Positions 8,724 to 17,673 are shown, counted from the first letter of the stretch. The stretch: DNA of 27,660 nucleotides from an uncultured Gammaproteobacteria bacterium (GCA_913041025.1 CAJWGQ010000014.1:1-27660), one strand, 5' to 3'. Notes: generated from the letters alone by a model not told the origin. Numbers and translations: made by a program.

Positions 8724-10010
8724 TCAAACGATATTAACCTTCGTTTTACTTGAAAAGTTTACTCTGTAAATTTTGACCTTTTCTTTCGGCTCTTTTAGCA
8801 AGCTTGAATCTATGGCAATGCCAGGAACACATACCAAACAATCATCCTTGTAAATCATTGGGTAATTAGGTCTCCTCCAGGTTGGGACAGACTTTTCGCT
8901 TAATAATTTCTTTACTGAAACCGATCTTGTATTTTTGCCACCAGAGGTGCTGATTTTTTTTGCTAGTGAACCAAATCTTATGCTCAAATTCCCAGTAGCA
9001 TAAAAACAATGTTCATCAATACAACCCACCTCTTCCACATTTAGCTCTGCCCAACCTAGATCTAGATTAAAGGGGATCTCGCTGATTTCGACTTCTGTCT
9101 CGATTTTCTCAATCGCTGGCTCACAAAATAGTTGCCGTTTATATACTCCAAGTACAGCGGAATTGAGGCCCATTATCGTTGTGTCCGACTCGATGAGATT
9201 TTTAACAAACTCTCCAATTTGCCCATCACTGGCACCATAATGCCCCCTGCTTTCGATATAGCCTCGAATCCAAGCAATTTTTGCACTAATTTCATTTGGC
9301 AAAACTTGAATGTCAACTGGATCAACAAGGCTATTGAAGTAATTCCTCAAAATGGCGTCTTTATCTCTGTCGTAGGTGATTACTCTGTCGAGAGCTTTAA
9401 GGTAATTTGGCCATCTCTTGGCTACCACTGGCAAAATTGTTGATCTAATATAGTTTCGATCAAATGATTGATTCGAATTGCTCTGATCTTCTACCCAAGA
9501 ACACTTTCGTTGAGACAGATACTCCATCAAACTTGCTCGAGTGAATTTAAGCAAAGGCCGTCCCATAACTCCTTTACCCAAAATCCTTTGCTGAGGCATC
9601 TGTATTAAGCCTCGACCCTGGAAAACTCGCATAAGACTAGTTTCTACTTGGTCCTGGTGGTGATGACCCAATAATAAAAGGTCTCCGGTATCTAAAAAGC
9701 TGGAAAAAAAAGCATACCTTTTTGTTCGAGCTGCCGCCTCAATGTTACCCTTCTCAGGGACCTCCAGCCTTTCTACCTCAATCTCAACACCCAATTGGTT
9801 ACATTGTTCAATACAGTGCTTTTCCCAAAGCTCCGAGTTGGCTTGTAATTGGTGGTTTGCGTGCAGTACCAATATGCGTTTCACATCTACGACATTGCTC
9901 AACGCAACAAGCAGAGCTGTTGAGTCAGCACCTCCGCTATAGGCTACGCATATCCTTTCAGGGTTTTTCGAATGAACAAATTCATAAAGCGTTCGCTCCA
10001 CAATGTGCAC
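8724..10010 (-). CDS. tilS: tRNA(Ile)-lysidine synthase
   Basis: Attaches lysine to C34 of the CAU-anticodon tRNA-Ile, changing its codon reading from AUG to AUA; essential in nearly all bacteria. The PP-loop ATPase motif SGGADS is near residue 25, followed by LGHHHQDQVETSLMR and RPLLKFTRASLMEYL, then the DxSN block with DRNYIRSTILP. The 428 residues match the two-domain proteobacterial form (E. coli 432). The C-terminal half is less conserved but ends with the expected short domain (WRRPNYPMIYKDDCLVCVPGI). The start is a GTG at 10010 with a TTGGGG stretch about ten bases upstream. It lies 20 bases after dnaE; accA, the usual gene between them in pseudomonads, is missing. Confidence 0.95.
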   Translation of the reverse strand: MHIVERTLYEFVHSKNPERICVAYSGGADSTALLVALSNVVDVKRILVLHANHQLQANSELWEKHCIEQCNQLGVEIEVERLEVPEKGNIEAAARTKRYAFFSSFLDTGDLLLLGHHHQDQVETSLMRVFQGRGLIQMPQQRILGKGVMGRPLLKFTRASLMEYLSQRKCSWVEDQSNSNQSFDRNYIRSTILPVVAKRWPNYLKALDRVITYDRDKDAILRNYFNSLVDPVDIQVLPNEISAKIAWIRGYIESRGHYGASDGQIGEFVKNLIESDTTIMGLNSAVLGVYKRQLFCEPAIEKIETEVEISEIPFNLDLGWAELNVEEVGCIDEHCFYATGNLSIRFGSLAKKISTSGGKNTRSVSVKKLLSEKSVPTWRRPNYPMIYKDDCLVCVPGIAIDSSLLKEPKEKVKIYRVNFSSKTKVNIV

Positions 10011-10030
10011 GTGATTTTTACCCCAAGGTA

Positions 10031-13000
10031 CTAGATATAATCTATTTTAACCCGTTTTTCCCCGAACTCTCTTTTCAGAGAGCCGAGCAAGTCATCGCTA
10101 GGGTTCACCTTCCAATTCTCGCCCAAGGAGAGCGTTGCCTCTGCATTGGTCAGGCCATATCTAATGTTTACCCTCGAACCTTGATTACTTTGCCGATGTG
10201 GCGAGAGAAGGATCTTGAGTTTCTCATTGAAATCCTCAGGAATAATACCCGCAGAGAGATCCAAAAATAGGCCCCGGCCATAAAGTGATCGTGCTTCGTT
10301 TATATCTAAAATTTTATCCGCTTTCACTGACAAACCTTCACCGTAATCGTTGTTAGTCAATTCCCCCTCAACGATAACTAACTGGTCTTTAGACAAAAGC
10401 CTCGAGTATTTTTCGTATCGATCAGCATAGACCGCAACCTCTATCCGAGAACTCTTGTCATCAAGGATCATAAAGCACATCGTGCTTCCGCCCCTACCTT
10501 TCGTAGTTCTCAAATTCACAATTGTCCCTGCGACTATCTGCTTTTTTCTTCCTGCCTTTAATTCGGCCAACCGGCCGGAGCAGAATTTCGATAATTCTTT
10601 TTCGTAGTCGTCTATAGGATGTCCTGTCAGAAACAAACCCAAAACTTCTTTTTCACCGGCCAACCTTTCCTTATTCGATATAGAATCATTTATTGAATTG
10701 ATTTGCCTCTCGTTCGACGAAATCACATCACCAAAAAGATCCGAGATTCCGGCTTCTTCATTACGCAAACTTTGCTCCGCTCCTTGCATCGCAAAAGCAA
10801 GCCCACCAAGCAAAACCCCACGTTTGTCATTCAAATCTGCCGGGGAATCAACAAAACTATCCATCGCCCCGGCCATTATCAACGCCTCAATTACTCTCTT
10901 ATTTACTTTTTTTGCATCAACTCTATTACAAAAATCCACCAACCCTTCAAAGACACCTGATTCATTGCGCTCCCTCTCTATCGATTCTACAGCCGACTCA
11001 CCGACCCCCCTAAGCGCGCCTAATCCATAAACGATGTCATCATCCAAGGTCGTAAATCGGTAACTCGAACGGTTAATACTTGGCGGCTTGAGGTTCAATC
11101 CTAATCTATTGACTTCGTCGACTAGGATTACGACTCGATCTACGTTGTGCATTTCTGCCGACAAGTTAGCGGCTAAAAATTGAGCAGGATAGTGCGCTTT
11201 CAACCAGGCTGTTTGATAGCTTATCAATGCATACGTAGCCGAGTGAGATTTATTGAACGCATATCCAGCAAACTTTTCCATAAGATCGAATATCTCTTCT
11301 GCTAATTTTTCAGAAATATTATTTGCAACTGAGCCATTCCGGAACTGTTCTCGGACCTTCGCCATTTCTTCAGGTTTTTTCTTGCCCATGGCTCGTCTCA
11401 GAAGATCTGCTTGTCCAAGAGAAAAGCCTGCCAATTCCTGCGCTATTTGCATCACCTGTTCTTGATACAGAACAACGCCATAAGTGTCCTTGAGTACAGG
11501 TTCCAAATCCGGATGAGCGTACTCAACGCGATCAACACCATGTTTTCGATTAACAAAATCATCTGCTGCACCTGACTGGAGAGGCCCGGGTCTAAACAGC
11601 GCAACCAATGCAATAATGTCGTTTAGGGACTCTGGAACCAAACGGCCAATTAGTTCTCTCATACCGCGCGATTCGAGCTGAAAAATTCCTGTTGTGTCTG
11701 AAGACCTCAATAAATCAAAGGCCTTGTCATCGTCTATACCAATTTGCCCAATATCTAACTGCTTTGAATCATCTTCAATCAATGATTCATTTATGGCCTT
11801 AACGGTCCAGTCAATGATTGTCAGTGTTTTTAGACCTAAAAAATCAAACTTAACTAAACCAGCCCGCTCAACGTCATCTTTGTCAAATTGTGAAAGGAGA
11901 GCCCCGCTCGCTTCTTCTACGTAAAGAGGCACGAACTGGACCAGGTCACCTGGAGATATCACTACGCCGCCAGCATGGCGCCCTACGTTTCGCGTCAAGC
12001 CTTCTAATCGGTATGCCATATCCATGATTTCGCCTAGATCTTCATCTGATTCCACAAACTCTTTGAGTTCTTTACTTTCTCGCATGGCTTTTTCAAGTGT
12101 CATACCGATCTCAAATGGAATTAGTTTTGATAACCGATCTGCCATTCCGTAGGGTTTTCCCTGCACCCGCGCCACGTCTCTAACCACCGCTTTTGCGGCC
12201 ATAGTTCCAAAGGTAATTATTTGGCTGACAGAATTAATCCCATACATGTCGCTGACGTGCTTAATTACCCTGTCCCGACCCTCCATGCAGAAATCAACAT
12301 CAAAATCAGGCATAGACACTCTTTCAGGATTTAAGAATCTCTCAAATATTAGTCCATACTCTAGTGGGTCTATATCCGTAATCCCTAAACTGTATGCAAC
12401 CAGGGATCCAGATCCTGAACCTCTCCCTGGACCGACTGGTATGTCATTTTTTTTAGCCCAATCAATGAATTCCATTACGATTAAGAAATAACCTGGAAAT
12501 CCCATTTGATTGATAATTTCTAGTTCATATACCAATCGATCTTGATAATCCTCCTGGCTATATGGAGAATCCGAGGGCAAGCTCTGAAGTATTTTAGTCA
12601 AGCCTTCATTTGCACATATCGATAAATATTCGTCGAGACTTTTACCATTAGGCGTAGGGTAATGAGGTAAATAATACTCATCCAATTTGATTCTGAAATT
12701 ACACCTTTTCGCAATCTCAACGGAATTAGCCAGTGCGGTCGGAACATCCTGAAATAACTCTACCATTTGCTCAGGAGTCTTTAGATATTGCTCGGGAGAA
12801 TAAAATCTCTCTCTCCTCGGGTCATCCAAAGTTCTACCATCGTTGATGCATACTCTTGCTTCATGAGCTTCGTAGTCGTCATGATTTTCAAAACAAACAT
12901 CATTAGTTGCGACAAGCGCAATATCTTCTTTTACGCTTAGTTTTAACAATTCCTGAACATGATTTTCTTCCTGATATCGCCCTGTTCGGGTGAGTTCAAG

Positions 13001-13492
13001 AAAATAACGATCTCCTAGTTTTTCCTTCCACTTTCTTAAAAGGGTTGCCGCAGTCTTGAGATCATTTCTCTGCACAAGATCCCAAATATGTCCTTTTATC
13101 CCTCCCGATAGGACTATCAGATTCTCACAGTCAGATAAAATGGTATCTTCCGGTAATACTTCGCGACGGGAAGACTCGGTATAGGCCAGAGAAGCAAGCT
13201 CGATCAATCGCGAATAACCCGAATTATTCATCGCTAATAGAATAACCCTTCCTTCACTCTTTACGTCGCCGACTAAAGATTCAACCCGAAGCTCAATTCC
13301 CGCGATCGGTTTTATACCTGCGTTGATTGATATTTCATAAAACTTAATAAACGCAAACAAGTTCGATTTGTCAGTTAAAGCAAGGGCTGAAAGCCTTCGC
13401 TCATCAGATAACTGACTTATCGATTTCATAGTTAATAAGCCATCGGAAATAGAGTATTCACTATGCATATGCAAATGCACGAAATCAGTCAC
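10031..13492 (-). CDS. dnaE: DNA polymerase III alpha subunit
   Basis: Replicative polymerase of the C family, 1153 residues (E. coli 1160). An N-terminal PHP domain begins FVHLHMHSEYS; ALTDKSNLF has Lys where metal-binding PHP domains have His, so this domain is probably not an active nuclease, as in E. coli. The palm contains the catalytic pair in PDFDVDFCMEGRDRVI. The fingers contain GPGRGSGSGSLVAY, NVGRHAGGVVISPG and the RPGPLQSGAADDFVNRKHG stretch. A tandem helix-hairpin-helix, an OB fold (about 955-1030) and a C-terminal domain follow. The internal clamp-binding site reads ISDLF instead of a Q-initiated pentapeptide such as QADMF. Start GTG at 13492. It lies between rnhB and tilS. Confidence 0.98.
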   Translation of the reverse strand: MTDFVHLHMHSEYSISDGLLTMKSISQLSDERRLSALALTDKSNLFAFIKFYEISINAGIKPIAGIELRVESLVGDVKSEGRVILLAMNNSGYSRLIELASLAYTESSRREVLPEDTILSDCENLIVLSGGIKGHIWDLVQRNDLKTAATLLRKWKEKLGDRYFLELTRTGRYQEENHVQELLKLSVKEDIALVATNDVCFENHDDYEAHEARVCINDGRTLDDPRRERFYSPEQYLKTPEQMVELFQDVPTALANSVEIAKRCNFRIKLDEYYLPHYPTPNGKSLDEYLSICANEGLTKILQSLPSDSPYSQEDYQDRLVYELEIINQMGFPGYFLIVMEFIDWAKKNDIPVGPGRGSGSGSLVAYSLGITDIDPLEYGLIFERFLNPERVSMPDFDVDFCMEGRDRVIKHVSDMYGINSVSQIITFGTMAAKAVVRDVARVQGKPYGMADRLSKLIPFEIGMTLEKAMRESKELKEFVESDEDLGEIMDMAYRLEGLTRNVGRHAGGVVISPGDLVQFVPLYVEEASGALLSQFDKDDVERAGLVKFDFLGLKTLTIIDWTVKAINESLIEDDSKQLDIGQIGIDDDKAFDLLRSSDTTGIFQLESRGMRELIGRLVPESLNDIIALVALFRPGPLQSGAADDFVNRKHGVDRVEYAHPDLEPVLKDTYGVVLYQEQVMQIAQELAGFSLGQADLLRRAMGKKKPEEMAKVREQFRNGSVANNISEKLAEEIFDLMEKFAGYAFNKSHSATYALISYQTAWLKAHYPAQFLAANLSAEMHNVDRVVILVDEVNRLGLNLKPPSINRSSYRFTTLDDDIVYGLGALRGVGESAVESIERERNESGVFEGLVDFCNRVDAKKVNKRVIEALIMAGAMDSFVDSPADLNDKRGVLLGGLAFAMQGAEQSLRNEEAGISDLFGDVISSNERQINSINDSISNKERLAGEKEVLGLFLTGHPIDDYEKELSKFCSGRLAELKAGRKKQIVAGTIVNLRTTKGRGGSTMCFMILDDKSSRIEVAVYADRYEKYSRLLSKDQLVIVEGELTNNDYGEGLSVKADKILDINEARSLYGRGLFLDLSAGIIPEDFNEKLKILLSPHRQSNQGSRVNIRYGLTNAEATLSLGENWKVNPSDDLLGSLKREFGEKRVKIDYI

Positions 13493-13546
13493 CGAATCTC
13501 ATCTCCATTCAAAAATCCCACTCGACGCTTTAGCAAACAAGATCAA

Positions 13547-14143
13547 CTAGTGACTCCCTATGTTCCAGTTCTTAACCGGCGCAAAGCTATTTCTGTGTTG
13601 GGCGCAAGGTCCAATAGTTCTGAGCGTTTGCATATGCAACTTCGTAGGATATCCCTTATTTTTTTTAAAATCGTAAGGCGGATATTTCCTTCCTAACTCC
13701 TCCATCAAGCTGTCTCGAAAGACTTTAGCTATGATTGAAGCCGCTCCAATTGCGGGCACGGTCTCATCTCCCTTTATGACAGTTTTTGACTTTACTGGGA
13801 AGCAGGGTGACTTGTTGCCATCAACCAAAATCAAAGTTGCGTCAGACTTTAAACCTTCGAAGGCACGCCGCATAGCAAGATGACTAGCTTGCAAAATATT
13901 ATGCTTATCGATCTCCGAGACACTCGCTTGACCGATAGCCCAGTCAGCAGCATTAGCCATAATCTGATCCGCAAGAATCCTTCTTTTCTTTTCAGGAATT
14001 TTTTTAGAATCTGTTATTCCGCTTATAGTATTCGCAGGATCAAGTATCACTGCGGCAGCTACCACAGGGCCTGCTAGACAACCAATACCGACCTCATCAA
14101 TACCAACCAAAGTGCAATCATCATCTATTTGTGGAACATCCAT
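13547..14143 (-). CDS. rnhB: Ribonuclease HII
   Basis: Cuts RNA in RNA-DNA hybrids and at single ribonucleotides embedded in DNA. The 198 residues match E. coli RnhB (198). The acidic active-site residues are visible: Asp16-Glu17 in GIDEVG, Asp in LILVDGNK and Asp in KVFRDSLME; KGYPT supplies the conserved tyrosine and HRNSFAPVK follows. The GRG motif after DEV, which reads the ribonucleotide, is GIG here (Ile20 for Arg, codon at 14086-14084). Both glycines are kept, so it may still be active. It lies between lpxB and dnaE, 26 and 54 bases from them, the standard gammaproteobacterial position. The ATG at 14143 has no strong ribosome binding site. Confidence 0.95.
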   Translation of the reverse strand: MDVPQIDDDCTLVGIDEVGIGCLAGPVVAAAVILDPANTISGITDSKKIPEKKRRILADQIMANAADWAIGQASVSEIDKHNILQASHLAMRRAFEGLKSDATLILVDGNKSPCFPVKSKTVIKGDETVPAIGAASIIAKVFRDSLMEELGRKYPPYDFKKNKGYPTKLHMQTLRTIGPCAQHRNSFAPVKNWNIGSH

Positions 14144-14169
14144 AAGATATTAATTTTCCGGACCAATAT

Positions 14170-15339
14170 TCATTTTACTCTAGCTTCTAAAAAAGCATGA
14201 AAAATCTTTGCTGCCTGAACGTTTGCATTCTTGCGCAACGAATCGCAAACAGACTCTAACCCCTTTAAATAGCCAGGGTCATCTTCAAATCTTTTAAGCT
14301 CCCTTAAAACAGCAGCACATAGATTATCCGGTGTGGCCTCCTGTTGAATAAATTCAGGAACTAATTCTTTATCTAAAACTAGGTTTGGCAGCGCAAAGTA
14401 TCGACTCTTTACTAAAAACCTCAGTAGAAAATGAGTGACCCGGCCCAACTTATACGCAACTACCATTGGACGCTTGATCAGAGCAGCCTCAAGAGTTACC
14501 GTTCCTGACTTGGCCAAAACAACATCACAGGCGAATAGCGCTATTTTGGCATCACCTACATAGGTAGAAACATCTACAAAATTAGCCGAGGCGATTTGAT
14601 TGTCAATTTGCTTTTGAATTGCCTCACTTACGCAAGGCACTATAAATGAGACAGTCTTATGAGACTCTTTAAGCAGCCTGCTTGTCTCTAAAAACGTGTC
14701 CAGCATGTAATCAATTTCACTCTTTCTGCTTCCAGGTAACAAAGCCACAACCATACTGCTTTTTGGCAACCTAAGACGATTTCTTACTGCTTCTTTATCG
14801 TCATTAAAGTTGAGGCCAGATGAGTTAATGTCTGCTAAAGGGTGTCCTACAAAATGAGCTTCTATATCAAGACTTCGATAAAACTGAGGCTCGAATGGAA
14901 ACAAACAGAAAAGAAGGTCTGTAGATCGCGCTATCTTTTTTGCACGCCCTGGCCTCCAGGCGTAAACAGACGGGCTTACATAGTGAGCTGTCGGAATGTT
15001 CCGTTTATGCAAAATTTTTTCAATGAGAAAGTTGAACACATTGAAATCTACGCCTAAGAAAGCATCTATTTTTCTAGCCCGAAATTGTTCAACCAAGAAT
15101 CTAAGCAACCTGATCAAATAGGGTAGTCGAAGAATAGGCTCTCGAAATCCATTCATAGACAAGTTATCCATTTTTTCCAACGACTCGAGCCCGAGACCCA
15201 ACATCTTGGGCCCTCCGATACCCAAAAACGTGAATTCTGAATCCGGATACTGAGTTCTTAGACTCTCCATCAGTCCACTGCCCAAGGAGTCTCCTGACAA
15301 CTCGCCTGCAACAATTCCTATCGTGAAATGTTTTGGCAA
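14170..15339 (-). CDS. lpxB: Lipid-A-disaccharide synthase
   Basis: Peripheral inner-membrane glycosyltransferase (GT19) that joins UDP-2,3-diacylglucosamine and lipid X into the disaccharide of lipid A. The 389 residues match the family (382 in E. coli). Landmarks: IVAGELSGDSLGSGLM at the N-terminus, FLGIGGPKM, GVDFNVFNF, HYVSPSVYAWRPGRAKKIA, FVGHPLAD, LLPGSRKSEI and AKSGTVTLEAAL with RPMVVAYK. The start must be the TTG at 15339: an in-frame stop lies seven codons upstream, and no ATG occurs before conserved sequence. A GGGG stretch lies about eight bases before it. It lies 40 bases after lpxA. Confidence 0.96.
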   Translation of the reverse strand: MPKHFTIGIVAGELSGDSLGSGLMESLRTQYPDSEFTFLGIGGPKMLGLGLESLEKMDNLSMNGFREPILRLPYLIRLLRFLVEQFRARKIDAFLGVDFNVFNFLIEKILHKRNIPTAHYVSPSVYAWRPGRAKKIARSTDLLFCLFPFEPQFYRSLDIEAHFVGHPLADINSSGLNFNDDKEAVRNRLRLPKSSMVVALLPGSRKSEIDYMLDTFLETSRLLKESHKTVSFIVPCVSEAIQKQIDNQIASANFVDVSTYVGDAKIALFACDVVLAKSGTVTLEAALIKRPMVVAYKLGRVTHFLLRFLVKSRYFALPNLVLDKELVPEFIQQEATPDNLCAAVLRELKRFEDDPGYLKGLESVCDSLRKNANVQAAKIFHAFLEARVK

Positions 15340-15379
15340 AGGCCTTGCCCCAATTCGCTATCCAGCTGGATCAGTCAAT

Positions 15380-16180
15380 CTATGCGTCCGAAGAAGAATA
15401 TCCTCTCCCCCTAATAATACCCACACTAGAAGCTTCTAAAGATTCCGCGAAAACACCTACTTCGGGAAAGTCGTCTCTTAACTGCGCAATATTTTCTATC
15501 GCCTCTCCAAGACGCAGACCCTTTCTATAAACAATTTTATGTGCTTCTTTTATCGCGGCTCGCGTCTTTGAATCATAGTTTCGACGCTTCATCCCTTCTA
15601 TATTTAAACCAACCGCATAGGCAGGGTTGCCAGCAACGGTCATATATGCGGGTACGTCCTTCAACACAAGACTAAAGGCAGCAATATGGCTAAAAGAGCC
15701 TATTTTTCGAAATGGAGGAACACCAGAGTAACCTCCAAAATTAGCATGATCTCCAACTTCTACGTGACCTGACAAAGACGCGTTGTTTGCCATAATCACA
15801 TGATCCCCTACGACGCAGTCGTGACCCACATGAACATAAGCCATCAATAAACAATCACACCCAATGATTGTGGAGCCGATACCTCCATCTTCCATTCCTC
15901 TGTGAATAGTTACTCCTTCACGGATTACGGTGCGATCTCCTATTTCAAGTGTGGTTTCTTCACCCTCATATGCCAAGGCCGGAGTGTCTTCACCTACGGT
16001 CGCAAATTGGAAAATCTTAACGTCTTTACCAATCTTTGCTGGACCTTTTAAAACAACATGGGAATTGATGACACTATTGTCTCCGATTACTACACCCGGT
16101 CCCACAATGCTCCAAGGCCCTACGGATACATTTTTACCGAGCTCTGCACTCGGGTCGATTATCGCTCTACCATCAATCAC
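15380..16180 (-). CDS. lpxA: UDP-N-acetylglucosamine 3-O-acyltransferase, first step of lipid A synthesis
   Basis: Transfers a 3-hydroxyacyl chain from ACP to UDP-GlcNAc. The 266 residues form a left-handed beta-helix of hexapeptide repeats (about 1-190) and a helical C-terminus with VGLNIEGMKRRNY. Numbering runs five below E. coli: His120 fits catalytic His125, His117 fits His122 and His139 fits His144. The next conserved histidine (E. coli 160) is Pro155, within GVPPF instead of AVHQF. The acyl-chain ruler position (Gly173 in E. coli, Met in P. aeruginosa) is Ala168. The GTG start at 16180 overlaps the fabZ stop as GTGA, which suggests translational coupling. The changes do not look like decay, as the rest is well conserved. 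Confidence 0.96.
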   Translation of the reverse strand: MIDGRAIIDPSAELGKNVSVGPWSIVGPGVVIGDNSVINSHVVLKGPAKIGKDVKIFQFATVGEDTPALAYEGEETTLEIGDRTVIREGVTIHRGMEDGGIGSTIIGCDCLLMAYVHVGHDCVVGDHVIMANNASLSGHVEVGDHANFGGYSGVPPFRKIGSFSHIAAFSLVLKDVPAYMTVAGNPAYAVGLNIEGMKRRNYDSKTRAAIKEAHKIVYRKGLRLGEAIENIAQLRDDFPEVGVFAESLEASSVGIIRGRGYSSSDA

Positions 16181-16635
16181 AGAGCTTGCTCAAACACCGT
16201 AATTTTTGCCGAACAGGCAGTTTCTTCTGATACATGAGCTTCGATTTCAAATTTCATCATTTTTGACCTTTGAGCAATGATCACCGATTTAAGATCCAGG
16301 CGATCTCCTGGCACTACAGGTCTTTTAAAACGGGCTTTCTCTACTCCCCCAAACAAATAATTCTTCCCGTCGGAGGGCCTGGTCCCTTGGGTCTCAAAAG
16401 CCAATATCCCAGACAGTTGGGCTGCTGCCTCTATAATCAAAACTCCGGGCATTATCGGTTGGTTTGGGAAATGCCCATTAAACATATCTTCATTCATGGT
16501 TACATTTTTGTACCCTTTAATGCTTTCTCCCGAAACAAGGTTGGTTACTCGATCGATCAGCAAAAAGGGATACCTATGAGGGAGATAATCAAAAATCTCG
16601 TCGATATATTTTTCTTCCGAATTATTAGTCGTCAT
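16177..16635 (-). CDS. fabZ: 3-hydroxyacyl-[ACP] dehydratase FabZ
   Basis: Hot-dog-fold dehydratase of the fatty acid elongation cycle; it competes with LpxA and LpxD for 3-hydroxyacyl-ACP, so its place between their genes is meaningful. The 152 residues match the family. Landmarks: LPHRYPFLLIDRV, the catalytic His in GHFPNQPIMPGV, the catalytic Glu in LIIEAAAQLSG, and the strand KARFKRPVVPGDRL. The ATG at 16635 overlaps the lpxD stop (ATGA), and its own stop overlaps the lpxA start (GTGA), so lpxD-fabZ-lpxA form a tightly coupled set. Nothing odd is seen. Confidence 0.97.
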   Translation of the reverse strand: MTTNNSEEKYIDEIFDYLPHRYPFLLIDRVTNLVSGESIKGYKNVTMNEDMFNGHFPNQPIMPGVLIIEAAAQLSGILAFETQGTRPSDGKNYLFGGVEKARFKRPVVPGDRLDLKSVIIAQRSKMMKFEIEAHVSEETACSAKITVFEQAL

Positions 16636-17657
16636 TTCTCTTCCAACCGCCTTACTCTCTTGAACAAAGCGTCAAGTTCTTTGTATCGTACAGAATTACG
16701 CATCCATTTTTTGTGTTCCATGTACGGAGCAACGCCAGAATAGATCCCCGGCGTATTAATTGACCGAGTTATCGTCGCTTTAGCACTTACAACCACTCCA
16801 TCGCAGAGTTCAATAGGAGCTCCTCCGCCTATCCCAACACCCCCAGCCAATATACAGTTCCGACCGACAACTGTGCTCCCCACAATGCCTACCTGACCGC
16901 AGATGATAGAATTGTCACCTATCTTGCAATTGTGGCCAATTTGAACCTGATTATCGATCTTAACGCCATTGCCCACTAGGGTATCTTCAATAGTCCCGCA
17001 ATCGATGCAGGTCCCTGCTCCGATTGATACATCTTCTCCTATTTTCACGCCTCCTATCTGAGCTACGGCTTCACTAATCTCGCCATCAGTAGGTTCAAAA
17101 CCAAAGCCATCCGAACCGATAACCGAATTACTATGAATAACCGTGCGAGCTGCGATCTCGACGTCATCATAAACGGTCACGTTCGGCATGATGACCACGT
17201 CTTTACCAAGAAAGACCCTTTCACCAAGGACGACGTTTGCGTTTAATGCTACATTTCTCTCTAGAACACAGTCTTTACCAACAACCACATTGGGACCTAT
17301 ATAGAAATCGGCCCCGATCTGAACTGAATCGTCCACAATCGCGCTAGCATGAACAAAATTTCTCGGCAGCTCCTTCTCGCGCACAAACAGCTGGGTCGCT
17401 TTAGCAAATGCTTGCTTCGGGTTTTCGACCACAAGCGCCGTCACCGAACAACAATCCAACTCCCTTCTGTGCAATATAACCGCAGCAGCTTTGGTTTCAG
17501 ACAGAAACCTTCTATAGGAATTACTCGATAAGTGGGTAAGGTCCCCTTCGCAAGCCGAACCTAAGCTACCAATTGATGTAAAAGTGACTGAGGAATCACC
17601 CACGATCTCAGCACCTATCAGCTCAGCGACTTCCCCTATTGTAATTGGCTCACGCAA
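16632..17657 (-). CDS. lpxD: UDP-3-O-(3-hydroxyacyl)glucosamine N-acyltransferase
   Basis: Adds the second hydroxyacyl chain, at the amine, in lipid A synthesis. The 341 residues are the length of E. coli LpxD: an N-terminal uridine-binding domain (about 1-100), a hexapeptide-repeat beta-helix (about 101-310) and a C-terminal helix (RYKELDALFKRVRRLEE). His242 in QIGHN fits the catalytic His239 of E. coli. The second cleft histidine (E. coli 276, in a GH-containing turn) is missing: residues 277-281 read GGGAP and appear two residues longer than the P. aeruginosa segment VGH. The start is a TTG at 17657, with no ATG near; AAGAAG lies about nine bases upstream. It is 16 bases after skp and overlaps fabZ by four. 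Confidence 0.95.
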   Translation of the reverse strand: MREPITIGEVAELIGAEIVGDSSVTFTSIGSLGSACEGDLTHLSSNSYRRFLSETKAAAVILHRRELDCCSVTALVVENPKQAFAKATQLFVREKELPRNFVHASAIVDDSVQIGADFYIGPNVVVGKDCVLERNVALNANVVLGERVFLGKDVVIMPNVTVYDDVEIAARTVIHSNSVIGSDGFGFEPTDGEISEAVAQIGGVKIGEDVSIGAGTCIDCGTIEDTLVGNGVKIDNQVQIGHNCKIGDNSIICGQVGIVGSTVVGRNCILAGGVGIGGGAPIELCDGVVVSAKATITRSINTPGIYSGVAPYMEHKKWMRNSVRYKELDALFKRVRRLEEK

Positions 17658-17673
17658 GAGCGTAACTTCTTAC

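Noticed and set aside
9722..10270. 182-codon plus-strand open frame across the dnaE-tilS junction
   Set aside because: It is antisense to conserved codons of two certain genes, has no family resemblance and no ribosome binding site of note.
13300..13480. Degenerate PHP metal site of DnaE, considered as a novelty
   Set aside because: Gammaproteobacterial DnaE proteins commonly have an inactive PHP domain and rely on DnaQ.
16270..16743. 157-codon plus-strand open frame opposite fabZ and lpxD
   Set aside because: Antisense to two well-conserved genes and without recognisable domains.
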